60,903 nt of DNA from Bdellovibrio sp. 28-41-41 (GCA_002256935.1 NCGL01000013.1:1-60903); one strand, 5' to 3'; counted from the stretch's first letter, positions 42,267 to 52,079 are shown. Numbers and translations: made by a program. Notes: a model not told the origin generated them from the sequence alone.

Positions 42267-43961
42267 TTAAGAGAAAATCTTCTTAAAGAATCCAACTACT
42301 TTTTGTTTCAGGCCACCCGCTTTAACCATATCAGTTTTCGGCGTTGATTTTTTCTCGTAAGATCTTGGGCCTTTCGAGTAATTTGGTTTCCCGTTTTTAT
42401 AACGTGGATTGTTTGGCTTCTGTTGAACAGTTCCCTCTTTCTTAAACGGAGTCGCTCCGTTTTGATGAACAGGTTTATTTTGTTGACCTTGCTGGTTCGG
42501 GTTCGGCTTGCCTTGGTGCGCAGCGGCGCCATTGCGGTTTTGATGTTGTGGTTGTTGTTGATCACCACGATCTTGTCTCGAGTCCTGTCTTGGTGGACGA
42601 GGTCCACGATTGTCTCTATTGTCTCTGTTTTGACCGCCACCTTGTCCTTGCATAGCTGGCTTACCACCACCATGGCGAGGACCGCGTTCTGGTCTGCGAC
42701 CACCACGGAAATCTTTACCACCTTTTTGACCGCCGCCACCGTGAGGTGAACGGTTACGATCACGATCAGAAAACGGTGCGTAGTCCGTAATTAATTCTGT
42801 GGTTTCAAGATAGGCTTGGTCAATTTTACGTTTTAAAAAATCTTGAATACGGTTTAACGAATCCAAATCACGATCACTGCATAAATTCAATGCCGTACCT
42901 TCTGCATTCGCGCGACCTGTGCGACCAATGCGGTGAACGTACGTTTCGCAATCCATCGGTAATTCGTAGTTAATAACTAAATCTACGCCTTGAATATCTA
43001 AACCGCGAGCAGCGATATCTGTGGCTACAAGAATATTTTGCTCATTCACTGCCTTAAATTGTTCTAGCACTCGCGTTCGCTGTTGCTGAGTCATTAAGCT
43101 TGAAATGGCAATCGCTGGAAACTTATTTTCAGAAAGAAACTGCGCTACACGTTCCACATTATTTTTAAAGTTTGTGAAAATAATTGTCTGCTTAGGATTC
43201 TGCTTTTTAAGAAGCGACAATAATATTTGCGGTTTTTCACCATCGCCGACGTGGAATAGAAAATCTTTAACGTTGTCCGCAGTTGCTTTGTCACGAGAGA
43301 TATTAATTTCAACTGGGTTAGCACCAAATTGATAAGCCGTATTTAATACATCTAAATTTAAAGTCGCGCTGAATACTAGGAATTGACGTTCACGAGGTAC
43401 TCGTTGCAAGATGAATTTCATGTCGTCTTTAAAACCCATATCGAACATGCGATCTGCTTCATCGAACACAATGGCGCGAACGAGTCGTAAATCAATCAAA
43501 TGTTCTTTGTATAGATCGATCAAACGACCTGGAGTTGCGAAAATAAATTGTACGCCATTTCTGAGCGCTGTTTTTTGTTTATCGTAACCAACACCACCGT
43601 ATACAGAAATCGAATGTAGGTTCATGCCTTTAGTGAACAAACCAAAATTATCGTAAACTTGTTCAGCTAATTCGCGCGTTGGTAACAAAACTAAAATGAA
43701 ATTGTTCGATTTCCAGTCTGGAAATTTACGTTGAGCTGTCAGTTCATCTTCAGATGGAGTCTGTGAACGTAGAACACGATCGATCAGTGGCAATAAAAAC
43801 GCGGCTGTTTTACCAGTACCGGTTTGCGCTAAACCCGCTAAATCTTGACCTTTTAAGATAATCGGCGCGGCTTGTTCTTGAATCGGCGTAGGGATCTTGT
43901 AGCCAAGATCCATTATATTTTTATGTAAATCAGGAAGTAAGTTCCAATCAGTAAATTCCAA
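42267..43961 (-). CDS. rhlE: DEAD-box RNA helicase, RhlE-like, with Gly/Arg/Gln-rich tail
   Basis: ATP-dependent RNA helicase for ribosome assembly or RNA decay. 564 residues: Q motif YKIPTPIQEQAAPII, Walker A AQTGTGKTAAF, PTRELAEQVYDN, DEADRMFDMGF (motif II), SAT (motif III), IIFTNFKNNVERVAQFL, ATDIAARGLDIQGVD and HRIGRTGR (motif VI). The catalytic core ends near residue 400; the rest is a low-complexity tail with RGG-like and NRDNRDNRG repeats, then Gln/Asn-rich and Lys-rich segments ending KQKVVGFFKKIFS. Such tails bind RNA and may drive condensates. Assignment to RhlE rather than another DEAD type rests on overall motif style. Confidence 0.92.
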   Translation of the reverse strand: MEFTDWNLLPDLHKNIMDLGYKIPTPIQEQAAPIILKGQDLAGLAQTGTGKTAAFLLPLIDRVLRSQTPSEDELTAQRKFPDWKSNNFILVLLPTRELAEQVYDNFGLFTKGMNLHSISVYGGVGYDKQKTALRNGVQFIFATPGRLIDLYKEHLIDLRLVRAIVFDEADRMFDMGFKDDMKFILQRVPRERQFLVFSATLNLDVLNTAYQFGANPVEINISRDKATADNVKDFLFHVGDGEKPQILLSLLKKQNPKQTIIFTNFKNNVERVAQFLSENKFPAIAISSLMTQQQRTRVLEQFKAVNEQNILVATDIAARGLDIQGVDLVINYELPMDCETYVHRIGRTGRANAEGTALNLCSDRDLDSLNRIQDFLKRKIDQAYLETTELITDYAPFSDRDRNRSPHGGGGQKGGKDFRGGRRPERGPRHGGGKPAMQGQGGGQNRDNRDNRGPRPPRQDSRQDRGDQQQPQHQNRNGAAAHQGKPNPNQQGQQNKPVHQNGATPFKKEGTVQQKPNNPRYKNGKPNYSKGPRSYEKKSTPKTDMVKAGGLKQKVVGFFKKIFS

Positions 43962-44026
43962 GGCATCTCCATAAGCAGGTATGTGACAATAAGTATGTCT
44001 ACTTCTGTCACTAAAGATCTAAAGAT

Positions 44027-44848
44027 TCAATGATTTATCCTATCTAAGAAGGACTCAAGTTCTTTCGCAAATACCTCGGGCTGGTCCGAGTGAATCCAGT
44101 GTCCCGCGTCAGAGATTTCGATGCCTGTAATAAGCTTATTTTGCAGAAGAACTCGTTCGAAAACAGGTTTCTTCAAATCTTTAGAGTTTTCACCTCGCAT
44201 GTAGAGTGTCGGCACCGAAATACGGTCGATCAATAACCATGAATCTTCACTTCGACCCTGCATAACTGAATCGATAATTCCCTGTTTTGAGAACTTCCAA
44301 TCATATTTTCCATCTGACTTTTCTTCCAAATTAGCCATCAGGAACGGAATAATCGTCTTTGGGTTCTCTTTGGTCTTAAAATCACTCACAAATCGATGCT
44401 CGAAGTAGTTTTGAATCTCTGGTTTACTGGCGAACGGAGTTGGGATTACCCCCAGCATGTCTTGGTAATATAAATAATTATCCGGGTCACCCTCGGGCCC
44501 GATGTCCTCGATCACTAAACTTTTTAACATATGAGGGTACAGATAGCTAAAATATAAGGCATTACGGCCGCCCATCGAATGACCAACAAGGTTAATCGAG
44601 CTCCAACCGAGGGCCTCTAAAATCTGAAAAAGATCATCGGCAAAATCCTTGGGATGATATCCAGACAAGGGTTTCATGGACTTACCATGACCCCGCTGAT
44701 CATAAACTAAACACTGATATTTGATTGATAGCCGGCGGGTCACTGACCCCCAATTATTTAGAAATCCCATGAGGCCATGCAGAAAGACAACCTTGGGTAA
44801 ATGGTCGTCTCCGGTGATGCGATAGTTAAAATTATCCAAAATAGACAT
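44027..44848 (-). CDS. Alpha/beta hydrolase (esterase, YbfF-like)
   Basis: 273-residue soluble hydrolase: oxyanion-hole segment VVFLHGLMGFLNNWG, DQRGHGKSMKP, nucleophile elbow LVGHSMGGRNAL, an acidic residue in DIGPEGDP and the catalytic His in ISDAGHWIHSDQPE. The order and spacing match YbfF-type acyl esterases. Substrate cannot be inferred. It is divergent from the nucleotidyltransferase gene with 64 bases between starts. Confidence 0.85.
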   Translation of the reverse strand: MSILDNFNYRITGDDHLPKVVFLHGLMGFLNNWGSVTRRLSIKYQCLVYDQRGHGKSMKPLSGYHPKDFADDLFQILEALGWSSINLVGHSMGGRNALYFSYLYPHMLKSLVIEDIGPEGDPDNYLYYQDMLGVIPTPFASKPEIQNYFEHRFVSDFKTKENPKTIIPFLMANLEEKSDGKYDWKFSKQGIIDSVMQGRSEDSWLLIDRISVPTLYMRGENSKDLKKPVFERVLLQNKLITGIEISDAGHWIHSDQPEVFAKELESFLDRINH

Positions 44849-44912
44849 GCCTTACCGATTAACATGGTTGTCAGCTATTGAAAATCGAATTCAAATCCTT
44901 TAGTTTGAAAAG

Positions 44913-46076
44913 ATGCGTCCCGAATTGCACCAAGACTGGATCGACTACAAAGCGGTCGAAATAGTCGAACGACTACAAAGAAAGAATTTTGAAGCCTACT
45001 TGGTTGGTGGCTGCGTACGCGATTTGTTAGTGAACGAACACCCAAAAGATTACGACATCGCCACGTCAGCAAAACCCGAAGAAGTGCGCCGAATTATTCC
45101 TAACAGTTTTTTAATTGGCCGACGTTTCAAATTAATTCTTGTTCGTCGTGGTGCTGCTCAATATGAAGTGTCCACATTCCGACGCAGTCGTGGAATTGAA
45201 GACGACACCGCTGTCGATTCTGAAACCATAAATGAAGATAACTTTTACGGTAACGTAGAAGAAGATGCTGTTCGCAGGGACTTTACAGTGAACGCACTTT
45301 TTTATGATCCATTGAAGAAAAAGATGCTCGATTACTGTAACGGTATGGCCGACATTGAAACACGAACAATCCGCATCATTGGCGATCCCGTGGCCCGCTT
45401 GAAAGAAGATCCTATTCGTATCCTGCGCGGAATCAGATTGGCCCATAAATTAAATTTCAATTTAGAAGCGAGTTTACGACAAGCCATTGAATCCGATGGA
45501 TCGTGCTTAAAGGACGCCATCCTACCACGTAAACGGGAAGAGTTCCTAAAAATCTTACGCTTAAAAGATCCCGGCTTAACATTCCTAGAAATGTTCGATT
45601 TAAAAATACTTCAATACTGTTTGCCATCACTAAATGATTTATTCCTAAACCAAGAAGCCCAAATCGTATTTTTAAATACTCTAGATGATTTAAAACGAAT
45701 CGCGCTAACAGACACTGAGCCATCAAGTTTATTCCTAGTTTTCCTTTACGCATTCATCAAAGCCGCGATCGATCCGGTTGATATTGGAAAAGAAGACCTA
45801 GAAGCTAATCCATTGCTGAACAAATTAATGAAAGACGAACTCGGCGTTTTCAAACAAGAAGCCATTCAGTTTTTCAAGACAATAAGCGTTATGCCATCGC
45901 TGATAAACATCGAAACTTTCATTCGCAAAGGCGAACGCCGAAAACAAGGATTCCTATCACATCCATACTTGAGCATAGCGAATGAGCTTTGCTTGTATGA
46001 ACATCTTTATAAGTATTCCGATTATATTTTTTGGAAGAAGCAGATTGATTCGGTGAGCGGACAACGAACAATTTAA
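44913..46076 (+). CDS. pcnB: Poly(A) polymerase / tRNA nucleotidyltransferase family protein (PcnB-like)
   Basis: Class II nucleotidyltransferase of 387 residues. NFEAYLVGGCVRDLLVN and DYDIATSAKPEEVRRI hold the G-G-x-V-R-D and metal-binding DxD; IGRRFKLILVRRG is the bacterial poly(A) polymerase form (CCA-adding enzymes differ here), followed by EEDAVRRDFTVNALFYDP and RIIGDPVARLKEDPIRILRGIRLA. The C-terminal region is shorter than in E. coli PcnB (465), lacking the basic tail. Adenylating activity is expected; CCA addition cannot be excluded from sequence alone. The ATG has no clear binding site. Confidence 0.85.
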   Translation: MRPELHQDWIDYKAVEIVERLQRKNFEAYLVGGCVRDLLVNEHPKDYDIATSAKPEEVRRIIPNSFLIGRRFKLILVRRGAAQYEVSTFRRSRGIEDDTAVDSETINEDNFYGNVEEDAVRRDFTVNALFYDPLKKKMLDYCNGMADIETRTIRIIGDPVARLKEDPIRILRGIRLAHKLNFNLEASLRQAIESDGSCLKDAILPRKREEFLKILRLKDPGLTFLEMFDLKILQYCLPSLNDLFLNQEAQIVFLNTLDDLKRIALTDTEPSSLFLVFLYAFIKAAIDPVDIGKEDLEANPLLNKLMKDELGVFKQEAIQFFKTISVMPSLINIETFIRKGERRKQGFLSHPYLSIANELCLYEHLYKYSDYIFWKKQIDSVSGQRTI

Positions 46077-46258
46077 AATGGTATTTGATAACCTAAATTC
46101 ACCAAAATACATAACTAACCTATCGGAATGATGCCAGAAGCTTAATACTTGTGTTTCCACACTGCGACCTTGCTGGATAAAAATCTTCAGCTAAGTCTCA
46201 AAAAAAACATCTTATGCACTTATGGCCGGTGAAATCTTTGAAATAACGATGCCTATTT

Positions 46259-46825
46259 TTATTTAATCCAAGGTTTTTCTATTAAACAGTTTTTTAGTTG
46301 AGCAGCTAATTCATCTGTAGTTTTTGATTGTTTTCTAGAAAGTTTGTATCTTACATTAATCGGATTACCCTTAATATTGACTGGAATAGATGTAAATATA
46401 AGGTTCTTTTCGTCAACAATTTTTAAATTTTTCAATGGAATAGTATAGTAAGTATGTGTTCCCGTTTCCACATTATAATCAGGTAATACGACATTTCCAT
46501 CAATTGATTTTCCGTCTTCAGAAACTACAAGTTGTGCTTCTCTTGGTGGTGAGTTAATACAAAGCCCTTTTGCGCGCGAATCAATTTTTTTATCAAGTCC
46601 ACCCAATATACTTGAAAGATAATAAAGATGACCATTATCTACTTGAAATGCCATTTCGGCCTTAATATATAGTGCCGGCCCTCCAGTTCGTAATTTTCCA
46701 ATTCCGGCGCCACCGACCCATTGAGTATCATTAAGACTATTTTCTATCTGTTCAATTGAAGGAGTTTGAGCCAAAGTTAAAACACTGTATACTAGCGAAC
46801 TCAGCACTAAAGTTAATAATTTCAT
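46259..46825 (-). CDS. Exported protein of unknown function
   Basis: 188 residues with a signal peptide (MKLLTLVLSSLVYSVLTLA) and AAAGG eight bases before the ATG. The body is strand-rich with GGAGIGKLRTGGPALYIKAEM and GTHTYYTIPLKNLKIVD. Two cysteines (GLCINSPP, KNCLIEKP) are far apart. No family recognised. The next 575 bases downstream of its start (46826-47400) hold no good gene. Confidence 0.68.
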   Translation of the reverse strand: MKLLTLVLSSLVYSVLTLAQTPSIEQIENSLNDTQWVGGAGIGKLRTGGPALYIKAEMAFQVDNGHLYYLSSILGGLDKKIDSRAKGLCINSPPREAQLVVSEDGKSIDGNVVLPDYNVETGTHTYYTIPLKNLKIVDEKNLIFTSIPVNIKGNPINVRYKLSRKQSKTTDELAAQLKNCLIEKPWIK

Positions 46826-47115
46826 ATTCTATACCTTTCATTATTATGGATGTAATATTCCATTGTTTTTCAAAAATTGAACGTCATACCTATATCTAGC
46901 TATTAATGGACCAACCTCTTTTAGAAGAGGCAGCTTTTAGCTGTATAAGAATGTCTAAAAAAAATTCAGTGACGTTAAATGGCTGACCGCCGAACGAAAA
47001 CGACCGTAGAGAACTGTGGGATATCGGCAGAAGGTTTGAGAATTTTATTTCAAATCAGCCTCAAGGAAAGACGTTGATTTTTATATTCCTTATAAAAAGC
47101 TTTTGATCAATGTGA

Positions 47116-47358
47116 GTTAACTCGATAGCACAAAATTGGAATTATCTAAAAAGTATAAGGAACCTGACCAAATTCAAAATCCAACCCGTCATCGCCGAAT
47201 TTCTTGATTCCAATTTAACTTTTAAAGAAGTGATTTTAAATCATGATTGTGAAATTTTGAAGCCTAGCCAAATTCACTTCATCTATAAAATTAGGCTTGG
47301 TTTTACGCCGTTGACCTCGTCGATATCGTATCTGTATTTACTGATCAATAAATCGTAA
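47116..47358 (+). pseudogene. Decayed ORF fragment in the 46826-47400 gap
   Basis: The 575-base gap holds an 80-codon open frame with no ATG/GTG/TTG start (VNSIAQNWNYLKSIRNLTKF and FLDSNLTFKEVILNHDCEIL onwards) ending in TAA at 47356-47358, and a separate 32-codon ATG frame at 46978-47076. Neither resembles a known family. The amino-acid composition is coding-like, so this may be what is left of a gene, but it could equally be chance in AT-rich DNA. Confidence 0.25.
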
Positions 47359-47400
47359 GCTTAGAAAAATTATCTCAATCTAAAGCAGAAGCTGCTTAGC

Positions 47401-49407
47401 TTATAACAGAAGCTGCTTCGCAGCTTTGGCAATATGATCCGCGCTTAGACCGTGCTTTTGATATAATTCTTCAGCCGTATAAGCGCTTTGTCCAAATTTT
47501 CCGTCCACAGCTAAATGAATAGTGCGATTTTCAATTCGATTTTCATTCAAGAACGCTTGCAATCCTTGTCCTAAGCCGCCAATTTTCTGGTGATCTTCAA
47601 CAACGACCATATGACCAATTGATTTTTTTAAAGTCGCTACGTAGAAATCTTTTTGGAAAGAATTTAGATGTGATTGATTTACAACAACCGCCCCGATTCC
47701 GTCTTTTTCTAATTTTTCGGCCGCTGTCACTGCTGATTGGACTGTTGTACCCGATGCAACGATGACGATATTTTTGCTTTTCAAGTTTTCAGACACAGTT
47801 TGCGGCTGGCCGAGTTTAAAATCGGTCACGCCGTAATTTTTAGGAAAGTTTTCACGACCCAAGAAGAAAATTTTCGATCTTGGCGTTACACCCTTTTTGT
47901 AATCAGTTGGGAAAGACTCAATAGCTTGTTTCACAAGTGCATGAGCTTCTTCACTGCATGAAAGGTTGTAGACATCCACATAGGGAATTGATGACAACAT
48001 CGCTACATAACTTAGGGCCTGGTGAGATGCACCGTCAGCCGCATCTTGGAAACCCGTGTGCGAAAAAATTCCGATGATTGGTGCTTCAGATAGTGAAGCC
48101 ATTGTTAATGGCAATGCACCCTTAGTTACACCAAACTGAGCAAATGTATCTACAACTGGAATGTAGCCAAGTTTAGATAAACCGGCCGCTGTTGAAACCA
48201 TGTTACTTTCAGCCACTCCCACATCAAATGAAGCTTGTGGGAATTCTTTGCGAAAATCAGCAACTCCTGTTGAACCTGGCAAATCAGATGTCACAGATAA
48301 AACTGGAAATCCGGCATTACGAGCTTGGATCATTGCGCTCGCTACACCTTTTTGAATTTTCTCGCCTGAATCTTTTTTACTGCTAGCGATGATTTTGTTT
48401 TCTAGATCGATTAACTCTTCAATCCAAACATCAAATTCTTTTGGATACGGTTTGCCATCATAAATTTCAGAAACGAAGGCTGCTAATTCTTTTGGACTCT
48501 TAAGTGGGAATCCGTGGCCCCCCGAGCTGCTTTCCGCTGTTTTCTTAGTTCCGATACCCTTCACAGTTTTCGCGTGAATAGCGACTGGCACTTTAGGATT
48601 TCTCGCGGCTTTATCTAATGCTGTTTGAATCGCTTCATAACACGCTTTCAAATCATTGCCTTTTTCTAGTTGGATAACATCCCAACCTAAAGTTTTTAAT
48701 GATTCAAATGTTGGAGCCATCGAGAAACTATCTTTATCGATACGACCACTTAATTTTGTATTATTATCGCTGATGATCAATACATACGGAGCTAGTAACC
48801 CTTTCGACGCTAAACCAGGAACGCTGGCCATGGCTTCGCGCGCTTCGCCTTCCATACAAGCCCCATCTGAAATCGAGCAAACCGTTGTGCGCATTTTATC
48901 TGATAATTTTTCGCCAATCGCAAGACCTAGAGTTTGTGGAAATGCAGACCCTAAAGGACCGTTACTTAGAAACACACCCTCACCGAACAAGTGAACTTCA
49001 CCGTGGCCAGTTAGAGGTGATGTGATAGATCGAAATTGTTTTAAACTGTTAACTTGCAAACCCGCTAATTCATAATTCGCTTTCAATGCATACAAACCAT
49101 TTTCACAGTGACCAGCATCGTTTACGAAATGAAATTGTTCAGTCCAACTTTTTCCGGCTTTCGCCGATTTGTTAAACATCAAACCATGAAGTGCACTCAT
49201 CAATTCGGCAAACGCTGCGGGACCACCGTAATGAGACGCTGCTCCGCCAAGTACCGCATTCATATCCATTAATGAAACTAGAGCGCGGGTTGCACGTGGA
49301 TCTGCTAACTCGACTTGAGTCCCGTCATTCAATGATATCTTTTCACTGAATTTCAGATTTTGTTTGGGATTGTTGAATAATTTATTGCTAATGCTTATGG
49401 GTTCCAT
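47401..49407 (-). CDS. tkt: Transketolase-family thiamine-diphosphate enzyme (divergent)
   Basis: 668 residues, the size of transketolase (pentose-phosphate pathway; two-carbon transfer). Seen: HFVNDAGHCENGLYALKANY, a GHGEVHLFGEGVFLSNGPLG block, the ThDP motif SDGACMEGEAREA ... SDNNTKLSGRID near 180-220, and GVAESNMVSTAAGLSKLGYIP with the conserved Glu of the pyrimidine domain. The usual transketolase N-terminal SGHPGAPMG is replaced by SHYGGPAAF, and GHGSMLIYSL by GHCENGLYAL, so this is a distant subfamily, partly DXS/PDH-like (GPLGSAFPQ). Transketolase remains the best general name; substrate is uncertain. The start ATG at 49407 follows AAAGGAT. A weak hairpin (AAGCAG/CTGCTT) lies just after the stop. 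Confidence 0.75.
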   Translation of the reverse strand: MEPISISNKLFNNPKQNLKFSEKISLNDGTQVELADPRATRALVSLMDMNAVLGGAASHYGGPAAFAELMSALHGLMFNKSAKAGKSWTEQFHFVNDAGHCENGLYALKANYELAGLQVNSLKQFRSITSPLTGHGEVHLFGEGVFLSNGPLGSAFPQTLGLAIGEKLSDKMRTTVCSISDGACMEGEAREAMASVPGLASKGLLAPYVLIISDNNTKLSGRIDKDSFSMAPTFESLKTLGWDVIQLEKGNDLKACYEAIQTALDKAARNPKVPVAIHAKTVKGIGTKKTAESSSGGHGFPLKSPKELAAFVSEIYDGKPYPKEFDVWIEELIDLENKIIASSKKDSGEKIQKGVASAMIQARNAGFPVLSVTSDLPGSTGVADFRKEFPQASFDVGVAESNMVSTAAGLSKLGYIPVVDTFAQFGVTKGALPLTMASLSEAPIIGIFSHTGFQDAADGASHQALSYVAMLSSIPYVDVYNLSCSEEAHALVKQAIESFPTDYKKGVTPRSKIFFLGRENFPKNYGVTDFKLGQPQTVSENLKSKNIVIVASGTTVQSAVTAAEKLEKDGIGAVVVNQSHLNSFQKDFYVATLKKSIGHMVVVEDHQKIGGLGQGLQAFLNENRIENRTIHLAVDGKFGQSAYTAEELYQKHGLSADHIAKAAKQLLL

Positions 49408-49610
49408 AATCGAAATCCTTTGAATGCTAGACCATGGTCTATAGATGACCTAAAAAAAATGAATTCTCAAGGATTTTGTTCTTAGCCATAGCTTGCAAAG
49501 TGGCACTTTTATAATAACCTTAATCCACGACTTTGGGTCAGGGAGGGTGAGGGATCTCACAGACTTTAGGTTAGCTTTAAAAAAACCAAACCACTATGGA
49601 AGGGGTTCAC

Positions 49611-50999
49611 ATGAAAAAGTTATTATTAGCACTTGTTGCTGGTCTAGGTCTGCAAGCCAATGCAGCTCAATTCGACCCGTTACTACAACCGTTCTTGAAT
49701 CGTTCTCAAGATACACGCATTATCCGCGTTATCTTAACATTCAAAGATCAAAACCCGACCGTTCGCAATGTAGCGGCGCCAATTCGTTCAGCACAAGCCC
49801 GTGCTCAAGTTCAGAACATATTGATGCAAAACTCTAAAGCGAGCCAAGCTCAATTTGCTCAGACTTTAAATCAATGGAGTCGTTCTGGTGTAACTAATCA
49901 GTATTACTCTGTATGGATTATCAACGGTATGATCTTAGACCTTCCTGTTAAAGACCTTAGCCGCTTAGCTACTGAGCCATCTATTAACTACGTTCATGCA
50001 AACTCGAACATGCAATTAATCGCTCCAGTAGGTGGACGCGTATTAGCGCCTTCACAAATGCGTGAAGAGCCGCAATTGACGTACGGACTGCAGAAAATCA
50101 ACATCCCTCAATTAAGAGCAGCGAAACCAGATTTAACTGGTAAAGCCGTTCGCGTGGGTGTGATTGATACTGGTATTGACGGAACTCATCCTGATTTGGC
50201 GAACAAAGTAATCGCTTTCGGTGACTTCGTTAATAAAAAGACAACAGCTTATGATGATCAAGGTCACGGAACACACGTTTCTGGAACTATCGGCGGCGGC
50301 GCTGCTTCTGGAACTGGTATTGGTGTAGCTCCTGAAGTTCGATTCATCGGCGCCAAATTCTTGGATAAAAACGGCAGCGGAACTTTCGCTAATGCCGTTT
50401 TAGCGATGCAATGGGTAGTTGATCCAGATGGTAAACCAGAAACTGATGATGGCGCGATGATCGTAAGTAACTCTTGGGGCGGTGGTTCAGCTTCCGCCAG
50501 CGAAGATCCGGCGAAAAACGCTCTTTGCCAAGCGGTTAACTCTTGGGTGAAATTGGGTGTGGCTCCCGTTTTCGCGGCTGGCAACTCTGGGCCAGGTGCT
50601 AAAACTGTTGGTCTTCCAGGTGGTTGCCCGTCCGCTCTAACTGTGGGTGCTAGTGATGCTAATGACAAAATCGCAAGCTTTAGCTCACGCGGTCCTGCTG
50701 TTTGGAAAACGGGTAGTTTTGTAAAACCAGAAATCGTTGCTCCGGGTGTAAAGATTAAATCCAGCATGCCTGGCAATAAATACGGCGAGCTTTCTGGCAC
50801 TTCAATGGCAACTCCGCACGTAGCAGGTGTTGTAGCGTTGATCTATCAACTACAACCAAAAATCTCTGCAGAACAATTGGTTAATGTAATCAAATCATCT
50901 GCAACGAAAATTGGACAAGATCCTAATACGTACGGTGCTGGCCGCATTGACGCTTTAAAAGCAGCTCAATCATTAGGTCAATCAGCTCGTCGTTTCTAG
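49611..50999 (+). CDS. Subtilisin-like S8 serine protease, exported
   Basis: 462 residues from the ATG at 49611 (GGAAGGGG five bases upstream). Signal peptide MKKLLLALVAGLGLQANA, an I9-type propeptide at about 35-135 (INGMILDLPVKDLSRLATEP), and a catalytic domain with D186 (VGVIDTGIDGTHPD), H219 (DQGHGTHVSG), oxyanion N325 (FAAGNSGPG) and S398 (GTSMATPHVAGVVAL). All catalytic residues are present. The pro-domain would be removed on export. A strong terminator follows. Secreted proteases of this kind are plentiful in predatory bacteria, where they digest prey protein (inference). Confidence 0.94.
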   Translation: MKKLLLALVAGLGLQANAAQFDPLLQPFLNRSQDTRIIRVILTFKDQNPTVRNVAAPIRSAQARAQVQNILMQNSKASQAQFAQTLNQWSRSGVTNQYYSVWIINGMILDLPVKDLSRLATEPSINYVHANSNMQLIAPVGGRVLAPSQMREEPQLTYGLQKINIPQLRAAKPDLTGKAVRVGVIDTGIDGTHPDLANKVIAFGDFVNKKTTAYDDQGHGTHVSGTIGGGAASGTGIGVAPEVRFIGAKFLDKNGSGTFANAVLAMQWVVDPDGKPETDDGAMIVSNSWGGGSASASEDPAKNALCQAVNSWVKLGVAPVFAAGNSGPGAKTVGLPGGCPSALTVGASDANDKIASFSSRGPAVWKTGSFVKPEIVAPGVKIKSSMPGNKYGELSGTSMATPHVAGVVALIYQLQPKISAEQLVNVIKSSATKIGQDPNTYGAGRIDALKAAQSLGQSARRF

Positions 51000-51020
51000 T
51001 ATTTTAAATACTGATTACGC

Positions 51021-51054
51021 ATAAGGCGACTCATTGCGAGTCGCCTTATTTTTT
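51021..51054 (+). terminator. Rho-independent terminator of the S8 protease gene
   Basis: ATAAGGCGACTC (51021-51032), loop ATTGC, GAGTCGCCTTAT (51038-51049), then five T's: a perfect 12-bp stem, the strongest terminator in the window. Confidence 0.93.
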
Positions 51055-51062
51055 ACTACACT
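51034..51062 (+). promoter_or_regulatory. Possible promoter of add overlapping the terminator
   Basis: TTGCGA (51034-51039), 17 bases, TACACT (51057-51062), six bases, then the ATG at 51069, which has no ribosome binding site. Each box matches 4 of 6. A leaderless mRNA would result. Confidence 0.35.
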
Positions 51063-51068
51063 CCGTTC

Positions 51069-52079
51069 ATGACCTCTCTGTTTTCCCCTAAGCGTATACC
51101 AAAAGTTGAACTTCACAGACATTTAGATTGTTCTTGGCGCTATTCCACACTGGTAGAACTAGCTAAAGAATTTAAACTGATCGACTCGTTTGAATATTCG
51201 GAAGTTGAAAGCAAACTTCTTGTTACATCGCCGATGACGGATCTTGAATCGGTACTAAAGAAATTCAGTCGTGCGCAGCATCTACTAAAAAATGAAGCCG
51301 TACTTACTCGACTCACATTTGAAACTTTAGAAGATGCTTACAACGATGGAGTTCGCATTCTTGAACTTCGCTATTCGCTCAATTTTATCCAAGGCGGCAG
51401 CGGGTTATCTTATGATAAAATCCATGGGGCTTTACTAAAAGGTATCGAGCAAGCGCAAAAAAAATATCCAATTGCTACTGGACTGATTTCTATTTTTCAG
51501 CGAGGGCAGTCGAAAGAACATTTACAAAAGATTCTAGATTTCACACTTCAAAATAAAAGTACCTTTATAGCCGCTGATCTAGCGGATAACGAAGCCGCAG
51601 CTGATCCGAATAGCTTTAAATGGCTATTTGATAAAATCTATGAAGCCGGCCTTCCCATCACTGTGCACTCGGGTGAAACACCTGATATTAAGGCCCCTCA
51701 ACGCGTGAAAGAGGCAATTGAAATTTTGCATGCGACTCGCATTGGTCATGGAATTCAAATTGTTCAAAATCAAAACGTGATAGATTTTGTAAAATCAAAA
51801 AATGTTCATTTGGAAATTTGCCCAATCAGCAATGCCCTGACTCAAGCTTTCATTAATCGTAAAAATCACCCGTTCTTAGATTTGTATAAAACCGGAGTCT
51901 CTGTTTCGATAAATTCAGATGACCCCGGAATTTTCAATACCTACCTAAGCGATGACTATCGTTACCTGATTCACCACTTCGGTCTTACAACCGAAGACTT
52001 TGCAAAAATTAATAAGTTGGCTTATGACGCTTCTTTTATCTTGGACGCCGAGAAAAAAAGAGTCATGCCTAATATCTAA
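51069..52079 (+). CDS. add: Adenosine deaminase
   Basis: 336-residue zinc hydrolase deaminating adenosine to inosine (purine salvage). TIM-barrel metal ligands: H16 and H18 in VELHRHLD, His in LPITVHSGE (Glu is the catalytic acid), His in TRIGHGIQI, and the Asp pair SDDP near 280. EICPISNALTQAF is the substrate-site segment. The subfamily also contains adenine deaminases, so the base versus nucleoside preference is not certain. Relevant to purD being broken nearby, since salvage would become essential. Confidence 0.88.
   Translation: MTSLFSPKRIPKVELHRHLDCSWRYSTLVELAKEFKLIDSFEYSEVESKLLVTSPMTDLESVLKKFSRAQHLLKNEAVLTRLTFETLEDAYNDGVRILELRYSLNFIQGGSGLSYDKIHGALLKGIEQAQKKYPIATGLISIFQRGQSKEHLQKILDFTLQNKSTFIAADLADNEAAADPNSFKWLFDKIYEAGLPITVHSGETPDIKAPQRVKEAIEILHATRIGHGIQIVQNQNVIDFVKSKNVHLEICPISNALTQAFINRKNHPFLDLYKTGVSVSINSDDPGIFNTYLSDDYRYLIHHFGLTTEDFAKINKLAYDASFILDAEKKRVMPNI

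Noticed and set aside
42308..42763. Open frames (both strands) over the helicase tail
   Set aside because: They result from the repetitive Gly/Arg/Gln codons of the tail and have no start signals.
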